Assembly: GCF_003073045.1 (NCBI RefSeq)
Contig: NC_037600.1
Location: forward strand, 13,597,188-13,661,187
Length of the DNA stretch: 64,000 nucleotides
Reading direction: 5' to 3'
Source of the DNA: Pomacea canaliculata
Lineage: Eukaryota > Mollusca > Gastropoda > Architaenioglossa > Ampullariidae
Positions 1 through 13,300 of the stretch are shown piece after piece; the stretch's first letter is position 1, and every line of letters starts with the position of its first letter. The translations under genes were made by a program, and so were the position numbers. The notes below the pieces were generated by a model. The model made no database searches. It was not told where the DNA came from and saw nothing but the letters and a program-made list of their open reading frames with translations.

Positions 1-66
1 TGTGGATAATTTAAATATCTTTTGCATGCCGTGAATCCAAAGTCAGCATCATGCCTTGCTGTGCAG

Positions 67-2591
67 GTATCACATGGGTTCATTGGCGTTCGGATCCTTT
101 ATCATTGCCGTGGTGCAACTGGTGAGGATCATTCTGGAGTACATAGACTACAAGATGAAGGGCTCAAAGAATATAGTGGCCACGTTTTTCATGAAGTAAG
201 CCCTCGACAGCATGACGAGGAATTACAGTAATCCTTTGAAGCTGTCTCTTCCTCGTTTATCTTGTCCTTTCTATCAGGTTTCCTTCTTCAGATTTTATTT
301 ATTGTCGATCTCCCCTCTCTCTTTCCTTACTCTTTCTGTCTATCAAACTTGGTCATTTGGGAGGGGAGACCGTGAACCAGAACGCTTTCATGCATATCCT
401 TTTTATTTATGATTACTACTACTACTACTACAACAATAGTAATCGTCATTCATGATCTTGTCCTTTTACTCAGGTGCCTGAAGTGCTGCATGTATTGTCT
501 AGAAAAGTTTCTGAAGTTCATCAACAAGAATGCCTATATCATGGTATGTAACAAATCAGCATTGACATAGCAACTGATACAAGAGTTATAGAATAATTAT
601 ATCAGTTCTAATAGAAAGTAAACCTACTTAAAAAGATGACACAGACAAAGAAATATCACCGTTAAGTAAGATGATATTTCCCGCTGTCTGCAGATCGCAA
701 TGAGGGGACGGAACTTCTGCTTCTCTGCGAAAGACGCCTTCTGTCTGATCATGAGAAATGCTGTCAGGTAAGAGACTCACTCGGGAACATAAGCACAAAC
801 ATACCAGTAAGTCTAAAGTAAACACAGATTACTGCAAGACTGGGCTAAAATTAGATTACCACAAGACCAGTGTAGCATGTTGATAGAAAAAAGTTCGTCG
901 AGGGGATTTGAATAGATAGAAATTATAATCCATGAAATAAAGAACTATATTTTTTCCACTCAACTTATTGCTTGAACTAAAATAAAGTTCCTCTGTAAAT
1001 TATCAGAATCAAGTAACAAACACAAAGTGGGCCGAATGAGCCAAAAATTCTTTACACCCACCTGAGAAAAACCCGACTTATTGATGAAGCAATACAATAC
1101 AATCGTACAAATAAACCTATAAATTAAATTCATAAATCATGCAGTTATAAATTTGTTAGTAAATTGCCAGTGAATTGATGAAGTAGGTTAATCACATAAA
1201 TGTTTATTTCCACAGGGTGATTGTTCTGGATAAAGTCACTGACTTTCTGCTCTTTGTGAACAAGCTTATTATTACGGGAGCAATATGTGAGTACTGAGTG
1301 AGTGAAGGAGAGTATGATAGTGGTTCTGGTTGTTGACACAATGGCAGCGATAAACTTCAGACAAGTCATTGTTAATGTTGCTTTGTGTAGTTGAGTATCA
1401 TGGGAAAAACATCGAAGATTACTTACTGCTGCATATAGAATGCGTGCATACTGAATAATACATACAGCCCCTGTATGTATACAAAGATACATAAATACAA
1501 TGCATATATATATACAATAAAAATACTATACAGAAATGCAATAAAAACATACATGTGCATGACGAAGACAACAAATTTATGTTTACACCATTAACCCAAA
1601 TCCCTCACGTGCTGAACTCTGTTCCTCCAATATTTGCAAGCAAGATCGGGTGCACGGACCAATGCACGGACACGCGAACAAACAAACATGGGCTTACACG
1701 CAGAAAAGGGTTAGAGGAAGGGTGGAGAAGAGAAAGGAGTGCAATTATATGCGGTCTTTGACCAAACGATAATCACCTGTTGTTTTTTTTCTTTTTTTTT
1801 TTTTTTCATCATCGCAAGTCGTCGCCTCCTTCTTCTGGTTCAGAGGCAGCATACCCTGGTTCAGCAGTTACGTGAAGGTTCCAGAGCTGAACTATTACCT
1901 GACCCCAGTGATTGTAAGTGTAGCACGCCTGTGTGTGCGTGCGCGCGCGTGCCCTGGTGTGTGTGTGTGTATCTCACACGGGAGTTGGGAGAGAGAGAGT
2001 CGTGCGTGCTTGCATGCATACCTGCGCCACACTTTCTAACGATTTTTCTTTCATGAATTTTTCAGATGTTAACACTCGGGACGTACTTCATGGCCTGTCT
2101 CTTCTTCAGTGTCTACGCCATGGCTGTCGACACGCTCTTCCTTTGCTTCTGTATGTTATTGGCGCTGGTGTCAAAGAAGAATTGCATTTTTTTTTTTAGT
2201 AACAAAGTTTAAATTATACTCATCAAAAGCACCCTTTCCCGCATCTGCGACTTACAAAATAGTCATCGTAAAGATTTCTTGAACTATATATCATATTTAA
2301 TCGCGGTATGTGTGTATTGGAGACACGGAGAAAAATACGAGTTGTGTTTTTTATTTTCCTGGTTCGCCAATCTTAGGATCAGGGAATAAATGAATGTGTG
2401 AAATACTTTTTTTAAGTTAAAATTTACATATATGCAACTACAGCTTTTTGTTGACAGTGGAAGACCTTGAGATGAATGATGGAAGTCCAGAAAAGCCGTA
2501 CTATATGAGCAAAGGCCTGATGGTCATTCTGGGAAGAAGAACAGGAGTGTCAAGGACAGCAAGTGACGGTCTGGATTGTTGGGAAAAATAA
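67..2591 (+). CDS. SLC44A: SLC44A/CTL choline transporter-like protein, gene 1 (3' end only)
   Basis: Multi-pass plasma- or organelle-membrane transporter of the choline-transporter-like family; only the C-terminal part lies in the window. Seen as exons with GT-AG borders: 67-195, 474-543, 694-767, 1216-1286, 1819-1913, 2066-2150 and 2458-2591 (TAA). Phases run on without a break. Exon 1 encodes YHMGSLAFGSFIIAVVQLVR, then KCLKCCMYCLEKFLKFINKN, a VIVLDKVTDFLLFVNKL segment, and the family hallmark [19 protein letters not shown]. Bases 1-66 are the end of an intron. Exon lengths (129, 70, 74, 71, ~, 85) match gene 2 downstream almost exactly, so the two are tandem duplicates. The C-tail is short and ends in GLDCWEK. 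The coding frame is intact throughout. The substrate (choline, or ethanolamine as shown for some family members) cannot be told from sequence. Confidence 0.93.
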
Positions 2592-2771
2592 ACCAGACAA
2601 TGCCGAGAAGGCACCGGACGATAATGAAAGCTAGGACGACACAAGAACAGTGAACACTTGGTAGCACAAAGGAACATAATTATGAGTCCCTGATAGGGAT
2701 TTTTACCAAAAATGATGATGATGATGACGATGATGAAGAAGAAGATGAAGAGGAGAATATCAATGATGACA

Positions 2772-2777
2772 AATAAA
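2772..2777 (+). terminator. Poly(A) signal of SLC44A gene 1
   Basis: Canonical AATAAA 181 bases after the gene 1 stop codon, in an AT-rich 3' region following a run of GAT/GAA triplets. It is the first such hexamer after the stop. Confidence 0.55.
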
Positions 2778-3184
2778 ATTTCTTTTCCTCCTCATTTTTC
2801 TTCCAATTCCATCAGAAATGAAGTTCAGAAAAAATTGACCCTTCGGAATGTGTAACTGATATTTAAGGGTCTCTTGGCTATCTCACAAAACTTCCCTCGT
2901 CTATCGCCTCTCCCGTCAATACGTGAGTTTTCACGCCTGTTTAACTCGCCCACACATGTGGTCTCAATTCGTTTTATTACTTAATTATGTTAAATAAGCT
3001 CATTAAATCGTGTCGTTCATGCGATTAAATTCGCAAATGATGTTTGGTGTACCACTATTGACAGACTAACACATTCATAATATATATATATACAACCTTA
3101 ACTCGCTACCTCTATAATCCCACCTCTCGGCATACCTTTTGGCTGAACGGATTTTTCCTAAATTCCAACCTCCCCACTCCCATA

Positions 3185-3214
3185 CCCCCCCCCCCACCCA
3201 CACACACACACACA
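3185..3214. repeat. Poly-C followed by (CA)n
   Basis: Run of thirteen or so C interrupted once and continuing into a CA dinucleotide repeat. Confidence 0.9.
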
Positions 3215-3664
3215 TCTCTAAATTCCCCCAAATGTCTATTATACCCTCTTTACCTTCCATCTTCGGAAGAATTTTTAGTCCAGCGCAGAATTCTTTAGAC
3301 CTGAATATTTATGCCCACATTGTAAAAATATGTCATACAAACAAGCAATTAACTTTACACTACCCCTGAAAGAGATCGCGAATTTACCTGCTACTATAAT
3401 GTATTTTTTTCATAGAGGTGAATGTAAAGGGTTACTCATTACTAAAATTTCCGTCCTGAGCAGAGATGAAGGTTTGAAAGTTGTTTAACTCGTTTGTCTT
3501 CAGTTGCTCTTTTACGTTGACACTGCTGCAATGATGATACTGAAATAAACTGCACATTCTTGCCTTGAAATCTGTAAATACATTGTTGTGATATTAAAAA
3601 ATATTTGTACGCTCTTTGCTTTTTAAATACTTGAGTTTTGTCCACTCTTTTATTTACTTTTATT

Positions 3665-3880
3665 ATTTTTTTTTTCGGACCGAAGGATTTAGAGGTGTGT
3701 CTTGATGGGTGGGTGTTTACCCTGGGCCAGCAACAGTAAAGGCTATATATATATATCAAGACAAAGCAGCCAGCCCTGTAAACAGATTCCACATGTAGAA
3801 AAGAACAACGTGCTTGAGACGAGATCTGAACCTAGGGCTACCAATCCTGACTGCCACACTGTCCACACACACAAGGAGAA
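3665..3880 (-). repeat. Degenerate tRNA-derived SINE
   Basis: On the minus strand a tRNA-like head contains the box B-like string GGTTCAGATCTCGT, the same string found in the better preserved copy at 44781-44985. It is followed by a body and an A-rich end near 3665-3672. Borders are approximate and no target duplication was identified. Confidence 0.5.
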
Positions 3881-4143
3881 TGTTGCTGAAGGAGAAAGGG
3901 AATCCGACAGCTCCTGCAGCCAACGAAACCAAGGGACGTCATTCACATCCGAGTGAGGCCACCATTAAACGTGCATGCGAGTTGTCTTTCCTTTTTGTTC
4001 TCTGCACATCACAACTAAAACGTTTGCCTCTTTTTTTACTCGCTTTTGCAAAAACCAGGTTATATCAGCGCATGCTGCATGCAAATAAATAATTTGTGAA
4101 AGATTAGGGTACGTATTTTCTTATTGCTGTCATCAGTTATCGT

Positions 4144-4151
4144 TGACGTCA
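4144..4151 (+). promoter_or_regulatory. CRE-like palindrome upstream of SLC44A gene 2
   Basis: TGACGTCA, the full consensus CREB/ATF site, lies 191 bases before the first ATG of gene 2 in a locally CpG-richer stretch. No TATA box is obvious here, fitting a housekeeping-type promoter. Function is inferred from motif and position only. Confidence 0.4.
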
Positions 4152-4341
4152 ACGAACGTGTTCCGCGAACATCGCACTTGCGTGCAGACAGCTTTGTCCC
4201 GCGGGTCTGTGCTCGCGGGCAGCTAGCGTTACTGAACGCGGGTCGATCTCACCGAGGAAACAGAATTTTTATCGATGATCAACGCGACTAAACTTCAAAG
4301 GTGTTCGTGAACCATTACCACCATATTTGCAACAAGCCGCC

Positions 4342-7300
4342 ATGGGCAAGAAAAAAGATGAAGAAAATGTTGAAGAAATGGCACTTGAAACGCACGCGAC
4401 AAAAAGCGAGTACGGTAAGTTATTACTGCTACCACTGTTTTGGAGGCATTTCCTTTTCGCAGTTGCAGGTTGGGTGATGGTTCTTCCTCCGATCTGGGTG
4501 TGTCGTCTGCCTTCTTGCCCCTGTTGTTATTTGCAGGTTGTGATTTTTCTATTAAATTTGCATGCTGCACTCATGACATTTAACATCGCTTTCACTTTGA
4601 CAAAATTTGAGGCAAACATGCACTCGGTTTCCAACAGCCAAGAGGTCACGCAGTTCAGTTTGGCAGAGTTGGAATTGGACGCTTGATTCCAGCGAGACCA
4701 CATTTTGAGGATATTGGTGCCTTATTATAAATGTTTAAGTTTTTCGCTGATCCAGAAGTTTAGGTTTGCCTTCAGTTTGTGTGATAATTGTCTTTTTTCC
4801 CCTTGTGATTGGACTCAGTAGTTATATATGTCAGAGTGTTGGAGGGGAACGGGAAGTGGGTTTTCAGATTAACGGTGGAGTCATGCACCAGCACACCCCA
4901 GTGATCAACAGTTTATGGCTCCGTTTGGTGGGAAGGAATGCATGACCTGTTTTAGTGACAGATGAGATGGATGTTACAAAACTGCACACATTCACAGTTC
5001 AATACACACTGCATACAGCACTGGAATGCAGAACGTTCAACCCTTTGAATCTTTACTTGACTACATGTTGAGTGTCATATAACCCTGTCAGTAAATTTAA
5101 CACATTAAAAAGTAAAAGTCTTATTTTAAAGTTTGTTTGGAACTTGTTTTTGTTTGAAACTTATCCTTGCTGTTTATTGTCATGACAAGAAGCCGAAACA
5201 GAAGATGTGCATGTTAAATCAATGAGATCATACAAGCATATGCATCCTGATCCGAGATGGTCAAATCCTTCAACTTTCTTCGCTAATTTGTTATCATAGA
5301 TAGGAAATGAATGAAATGACCAATTTTATCAATCCCAGTCGGCAATTGTAATTTGGAAAGTGCACACAAAAAAAAAAGGAAAGAAATAAGTGTTAAATAC
5401 AAGACAAGGAAGTGGGGTATCATTGCCAAACAAAACAAACAAAATGCAATTCCTACGTCTAGAACCATTGTTGAGTCACACAATAGTCGCATTTTATCTA
5501 TTGTTGAAAAGCTGGAATGCTCGGGATATAAACAATGTCAAGTGGATATTACTTTTCCATACAGGCATAGCATAATGTTTGCCTGAATTTAGCAAAACAA
5601 ATTCAGTGCTATCTGGGTAATTTTTGGCATTGCCTAGGTAAATTGTCCAGCGAACAATTCCAGCTGTGAGTTTGTCAACTTTCAATCTGCCCCTTTTGAG
5701 TCAAGCTTATTAGTGCAGGATATCAGTGTAGTGAAATATTGAATCAATTGTATTCTTAACACCCCATCCCTAACTTGACAGATTGAAAGTTCATGTTTAG
5801 CAACAGTCCTACAATGGTTTAGAGTGAAGGGGGAGATCAAAATTGCTGTGGTGCCACCCATCATGCAGCTCTTTTGCTTACTCATTTCCCGTCCTTCTCT
5901 TGCTTGCTGGTCCCTCCTTTGCTTCTCTTCTCTCTCTGTTTTCAATACCATTTCAAATTACAATGTCACCCATTTTTGTTCTGAGAAGTAGAATGTTGCA
6001 GTTTGGTGTACAGTTGTTTTACCTATAACCACTGGAAACATATTAAAATCAAGAAAACAAACATGCTCCTGGGCAACAGACATGAGCCATAAGTGAAACA
6101 AAATTCCAGCCAGATGAATGGCATGGCTTTGCATAGGTTACAAATACTGACATACACACACACACAGCCCACTCTGCTTTATTTGTGTGGTGCTATGTGC
6201 AGTGACTTACTTTTTTCAAACATGCTTACATCTACTTTTCTGCTGCCTACATCCTTCCTTCTTTCTTACTTCTCTACTTCCTTAATTCTGCTTGAACTAC
6301 TTTCCTACAGTCTCCAACCAGCCAGTGGATGAGTTCAATTGGCCAGTGATAATACATTTGATTGCCAAACATGTGAACTACCATCCCATAGTCTCATCTG
6401 TCCCTATGATTAATTGAAAGTCTTTCCTAGGAACAATGCACTTCATACATGAACATATGCACTTCTTTGTCAAATAGTACATACACGTACACACAGATGC
6501 TTCCATATTCCGTACATAACCTTTAAAACAAAATGACAAGTTATTCTATCATTCAGAACAGCCAGGATGTAGTTAAAGGCAACTAGCATAGTGGCTGTAA
6601 GGGCATTAAACTGGTTCACTATGATCAAAGGGAGTAACATGCAAGAGCCAGTCCCACCCTTCTTCTCTACCTTGACAAACAGGTACCTATAACTACCAAG
6701 CGTGCAGAACGAGTTTTCCAGTTATCAAGCTGTCAGCGAGCACTAATCCACAAACTTCCTGAGCACATTAACCACAATGCTACTTTTTTCTACTTGTTGA
6801 AAGAAATCATTTCCCATTCAAGATAAATTTTTTGTAGAATATAGAAATGTGTAATTTTTTTTCCTAAAACTACTACATATGAGTATTTTTTTTAAATTAA
6901 GTTTCATTTCCCAGTGTGCCCATTCACCTTAAAAGTGTTTTTTCTTGTCAGAAACTAGAGCAGACCATGACACGATAGAAGTTACGCAGTGCACCACATA
7001 CACACACAGAGCGCCCTCAATGTTTACCAGGGCCATCTTAACATGTTGAGCTGCTGCAGAGGTGACTGAGGGCAGAAGACCACAACAACTCCTGGCTTTC
7101 CAGGAGAAACATTCCTTCTTCATGCTGTGGAGCAGTAATGGGCTATGCATACAGATCAACATCTACAGTCACGTGGCCTGTTTTGAATAAAACAATTTCT
7201 GATATTCATATCAAGCACATCAGAATTTTTTGTCAGCTTCCTTACCCAAGCTTTGATTAAACTGATTAGTTTTGTTTATAATTATGTGTTCTGCATTACA

Positions 7301-10300
7301 AAGGTTTATGTGCTTTATTTGAGTGGGGGGTTGGGGTGCATATGTATAAAATACAAGCTGACAAGTAAAAATAAACACACTTTTAAGGTGTATTTACAAT
7401 ATCACAAAAATTTCTTCTTTTTTTTTTTTTTTTTGTAAGATCTACTGATTTAAACAAACGTTACATTCGGTGATTTTTCTTGCATGTCGGAAATTACTAT
7501 TGTCAATGGCAGTGACAATTATCAGCAGGTATGGTATTTTGCTGCACATGTATCTGGGAATCAGTATGCCACCATCACTCACCCCATTCACTACAGAGAA
7601 TCTACAGTCGTGACATTTACACTGAAACCGAAGTCCTGTTAGCTGTGAAGTGTCAAGATGAAAAAAAGTCTGCACTTAACGTGCGTATATACATAATTAA
7701 TGTTATGTCCACATCTCTGTCACGCGTGCGTATCTCGCTCTCCATCAGTTTGAACGCGCAGTGCATAACAAAGGAAGGAAAACTGTAAACATACTGACTT
7801 ACACGACTTCAAGAAGTTCTTGTCACTGGGCCTTCATCCTGCATGATATAAACTTTACAAAACACCGAGCCGTGAAAGTTCAAACACGCATACACACACA
7901 TTTACACGCGGACTAAAGATTTATCCTTTTAGTTTCGGATGCAGGCTGAAGATTGTGTGTGTATTGGGGGGACATCTGCCTGCGTGCGTGTCCCTGCTTA
8001 CAAGACTCGAGGCACAGCAGTCGTCAACCGAGGGATTTGTCAACCCGAGGGCTTGGCATTGTTCCCACACCAGTCACTCAGCAGCCCTCAGCTACGCCAC
8101 ACGCATCCTTTCGACTATAATACGCTTATTTGTGTGTTGGCGGTCGGCGGCATTTGATAATAGCAGAAGATATATATTGTTTGGAAGTTTCTGAAAGGCC
8201 GATCTGTCCATCCTGAAATGTTGCCAGTGCGCTGTTAAAGTTGTCGACTTTGAGAACAATCTGTTGCTGACGTGTTGATATAAATAGTTGTGCCCTTTCC
8301 TTAGAGGATGCTACTCAACTTTGCACACGGATGCAGGGAAAAGCTCTGTTGTACTTGCAGGCACTGCACGGTGACACTATTCTGTTGATACTTCTTGTTC
8401 CTATTCACTCCCATTGGAGCACTGGACCGCACTGTTGATACTAGCCCAGCTGATTACCTCAAGCAGTTGTAGCTGTGGATTCATGATGCTCAAGTGACTA
8501 TAGGCAAGGAGAAATATGGCAAAAGGAAAGAAAAACGACACAGGTACAATATTCTTTGCAAGATGTATGCGTTCAAAAACTATAGACTGATTAGGCCATA
8601 TAACAGATTGGCTATCAGAAAACACAGTTCAACTACAGTGATGTGGTAAACGTTTGACTTCATTTTGGAATAGTTTTGTGATCCTAGTCTTGATTATGAT
8701 CTTTAGATTGCATTTTATAACGAGAACCCCATGTGCACAAGAGATTTGTAAGGTTTCAATTTACACTTTTGTATCAGATTTATGTGTATCAGACAGGAAA
8801 TAATGTTACCAAACATTTTTTGTTGTAAAAACTGTGTTTCTGGGCTGTATGCAAGGAAACATATAAATCTTGCATAACACCATAAGAAATTCCATGCACA
8901 TATTAATGTCAGGAAAGCTTATGTGATGATTAATTGTTTTCATGAGACACGCCATGTTTTTATAAAGGACATTAATTTACATTCTGAGTAAAATGCTTTG
9001 TATTGTGCAGAGTGTCATCAGTCATGATCTCTATATTCTTTCTTCTTTCCATGCTGGTTTACGTTTCCTTTAGGCTTCAAGTTTTGTCATTGTTTTGATT
9101 ATTTCTTTGCATTATTTAAAGGGTATTGAACACAGTTATTTCCTTGCATCCCCATTATTTTAACCATTGTTATAATCTGAAATAAATACTTTTTGTTAAT
9201 AAAAGCAATATTTTATGTTGCAGGGTCACCAAAAGAACATGACCCCAGTTTTAAAGGTCCAGTGAGTGAAAGGTAAGTTTGAAACTGTTAAGTTGATGAA
9301 AATAATTTATTGATCTACAGAATTTTGTCTTATTTGTGTATGTGTTTCCTTATCAAATTTGTCACTGTTTGCTGCCACTTCTGTCAGAGATCATTTCATG
9401 AATGATTCAACATGTCTTGTTGTGATCTTTTATTTCTACCCCTTTGTCTAACATTTTTTTTTTCTCGATGTGTGGATGGGTGGGGAGTCTCCTATGCCTC
9501 TTTGAAATCTTGCATACATGCAGGCTCACACATCTTTATACTTCATAAAATTCTTTAGTAATGGTTTATTTACTGTTTTGTTAATCTACACATTTTTTTT
9601 ATTGTAGATACGTATATTATTAACTTGAAATTGTGTCGAACTATACAGCAAATTTGATGGTATGGTGCCTGAGAAGGCCATGCTGCTTTACAATGAAGAT
9701 CAGAAAATTCAGCAGAATGACAATCACAAATATCTTTTATCTTTAGCTTACAGCAAAGAACAACCCTAAATTAATGGTGGTCTTTGTTGAAGTTAGAAGA
9801 ACACAGGGGTTCATAGAATGACAAACAAGTAAGAAGTCCTCCCTCATTCCATGTTGTATGCAGAATAATGACCAAAAAAACCAAAATGCAGTTGTGGGAG
9901 AATGTGATGAGATAAATGAACCGTATAATGACAGTCGGCAGCTGCATTAAAGCTGCTAAGCTAATGGAACTGCATCATATCAATTTCTTGTATCCTGCAA
10001 CAGAAGTCAGTCCCATGTCATATTTTGGTGGGAGCACTCTTTATCCGGTTGTTATGGCAACATTTGATGTACTATTGCTGCTTGCAACCATTATGCAGTA
10101 AACATGATCGTTGTATCTCATAGTTACAGGTTAAGCGGAGACAACTGTATTTTTAATTTAATAGATGTGCTTCGTTTTACCCCTCACTTCCTTTTTCCTC
10201 TTTTATCTGGTGCATGGTTAAGAGCTTGCGACCAATACAATGAGGAACAAGTGCAATAGATTGAGATCTCATGTTGGAAATGCTATTCTTTCTTTACATA

Positions 10301-13300
10301 TGACGACTGTTTACAACTTGGCTGTGGTGTAGCTTTAGTTCAGGCATAATGTAATAAAACATCCCTCCAATTTCTGTTTTCTCTTTCTCTCTCTCCCACC
10401 CCCATCCCCACCAGCAATTATTGTGTGTATCTACACATTGAAGCGAAATTGAGATATGTACAAATGCAATACAAAAAAGAGTGGAATTTAACGAGGGCAG
10501 TTTGACAGCACAGTATTGAAAGTAAAATTCATGAAGTATTCAGAGTTCAAGTTCCTCAATCACACAGCTTTCTAAATGGATATAAAGAAAGTTTTATGGG
10601 GTGAACTGTACAGCTAAAGAGAGCTTAACAGAATTTCTATAAATCTTCTTAATGCAAATTTGAACTTTGTGTGCATACACTCAGACGTGCATTTGCACAA
10701 GCAAGACGAAATTATAGTTGGACATTTGCCATTTTCTTTCTATCTTCGCCTGTTTGTAGAGATAAATTCATTTCTGTCTCTCACAGTGAGCTAAAACGTG
10801 CTTGTATATGCATGTGCATGTGTGCATATGCATTTTTTCTGCATTTGGAGGCAGAGATCAAAGAATGAAGAGCATTGGATATCTGTTAGAGAATAGCTAT
10901 GCAAGCAATTTAGGGACCCAAGAGTACAAATCTCCCATTAGTTTTTAATGTTTGGTTTGCTCTGGCATGTTTTCTGCCATGAGAATGAGCATGACATAAG
11001 GTCTATATTTACAACAGATAAACAAATCTTCTCTACTAGAGTTACATGCACACAATACATGCTGCAGAAAAAGCAAAACAAGTCAAGTGCAGGGGGTGCA
11101 GCCACAGAAGACTGACAGCTTTAGTCCCACTGGCACCCCCTGCTGAGAGACCTACTTCAGGGCAGATATAATCATTCTTCCTCTTTCATTTTCCTCTTCA
11201 CCTCCTCCCTCCTGCTCCACCTACCAGATATTCTATATGCCTCATATCTCTCTTCTCCTCATTATTTTGTGTGTGTGTTTGTATGTGGGAGTGTGTGTGT
11301 TTGTTCATGCATGCATGTACATGACAGAGAGAAAGAGGCTTTAAACTTGCCAAAGACTATAACAGCTAGTTTTATTTCCTTGAGCAAACAGGCATGACAT
11401 GACAACATAGAAAGCAAGCAGCTGCAAACTTCCTGACATTTGCTGTAAGATAGTGAAGCATGTCACCAACAAATGATTGAAATCCGTAAAGCTCACAAAT
11501 AAAAAAAATTTCATCAAAACAAAGTAAACATTTTTAAATGATCACTCCAGGAATACTAGATCTTCATTATTGTAAAGCTTTCTAGTTGTAAATGTTTATT
11601 GCTTTTTTCGCTGACTTATTCTTTTTCTTGGAGGGATAGAGGTCTAGTCAGTGATTTGATTGTAAACATTGATGTTTGAGAATAATTTATTACAGTAAAA
11701 CAGTTTGCGAAATAAATAAATTAGCTCATTGTGTTTGATATGTATTCAGGATATTGTATATATTTTAAAATATTCATTCATCAAGTTGGAAGTGAGCAGT
11801 GAAGTGCCAAGAATAATGTGCAGACTGTATACTAATTGCAGTATGCCATCAAATTAGATGCACACAAGAGGCAGATGCAATTTAAATATGAGAATTTTTG
11901 TAAGAAATATACTTTGTCACAAAAAGAATAGGGACACACACACAGAGTAAGTATTCTGAATAGGTCAGATGTCATTGTATTGAGTGAATGCTTACAGAGG
12001 AAAAGCTCATTAAATCTTGCAGATCGAGTACAGGATAAAAAATTTAATAAAAAGAAAACACAATATTAAAAGCACATTTTAGTTTCATGCTAAGATGTTT
12101 ACAGACTGTGAGCGTATGTAAATATTTCAGGTCCTGTACTGATGTTGTGTGCTGCATCCTCTTTATCCTCTGTATCCTTGGAGCTGCAGTATGCTCCATC
12201 ATTGGTGAGTCAGCTTAGTGCTTGTCTCAGAGCCTTTGCATGTCACATTTACAAAGTGATTAATTAGAGACTCCATTTATGTGGTTAACAACATGCATTT
12301 ATCCATTTTCCAGGCTATGCTCGTGGGGATCCAAATCGTCTTGTCTATGCTACAGACTCTGCCGGCAACTTCTGTGGACAGGGGAAATTTCAGTGAGTAG
12401 GTCCAGAACATGTGTTCTGATTACTTACTGGCTTTTGTCACTTGATTTTTGTGCGCATCAGTAAGAGATTTTAACAGCTCTGTTAGCTGAAGCTCATGCA
12501 AGAAAAGTGCAAAACAAAAAAAATTTGTTTTTTTACTTGATAAAAAGAACATTGATGTTTAGCAGTTTTTATGCAGTACTACAATAGGAATTATTTTTGT
12601 TGTGAATATAATGTTTTTGATCTTTTAAACAATTTAGAACTGGGATTTTTTATTTTTGTTTCGCTCTCACATACATGCATGCACAAATGATATGTAATTT
12701 GCTTTTTTTTCTAGGAACAAGAGCTTTTTGTTCTTCTTTGACTTGATACAGTGTGCAAAAATGGGCCCAGGAGTAGTTCTTGGATGCCCAACCCCTCAGG
12801 TAATCAGAATGAATGGGGAAAAGGTGCTGCGCTTGACTTTTTTTTTAAATGAATGTGTATGTGAGAGAGAGACCATGCAAGAATTTCCTGTTGTCTGTAT
12901 GGCACAATTGTCAGTCAAACACCTTAATGAGGCTCAGATACATTTTCTGCATTCTCAGGTCTGTGTGTCAGAGTGTCCCCAAGAGAATTTTGTATATTTG
13001 GAGAGTGTTACCCTGGAAAGAGCAGGACAAAGACAGAAAGCAAGAGAAAAGCTCATCTGCAAATATGATGTTGATCCTCAAGTTTCCACCGTATGTAGTG
13101 TCATATTTTTTGCTTCATTTTTGTTTGGCTGTTATGACTGCTATATTTAAACTTCAGTCATGCATTGATAACAATGTTTAGGTCACTGACAGTTAATAAC
13201 AGTGATCCCATAAGATTACAGTCGTGCGCCATGTAATGATATGCCTGACAGATTATATTTATCATATAGAATCTGTGATGTCCGCACAAGATAATGACAT

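Larger units (their letters stand above)
2592..4143. other. Intergenic stretch between SLC44A genes 1 and 2
   Basis: Holds the gene 1 3'UTR, a C/CA low-complexity run, a degenerate SINE and the GC-richer upstream region of gene 2. I see no further gene; open frames here are short and unsupported. Confidence 0.6.

Noticed and set aside
6929-7162. Minus-strand 77-codon open frame in the first intron of gene 2
   Set aside because: No splice context, no similarity; ordinary intronic open frame.
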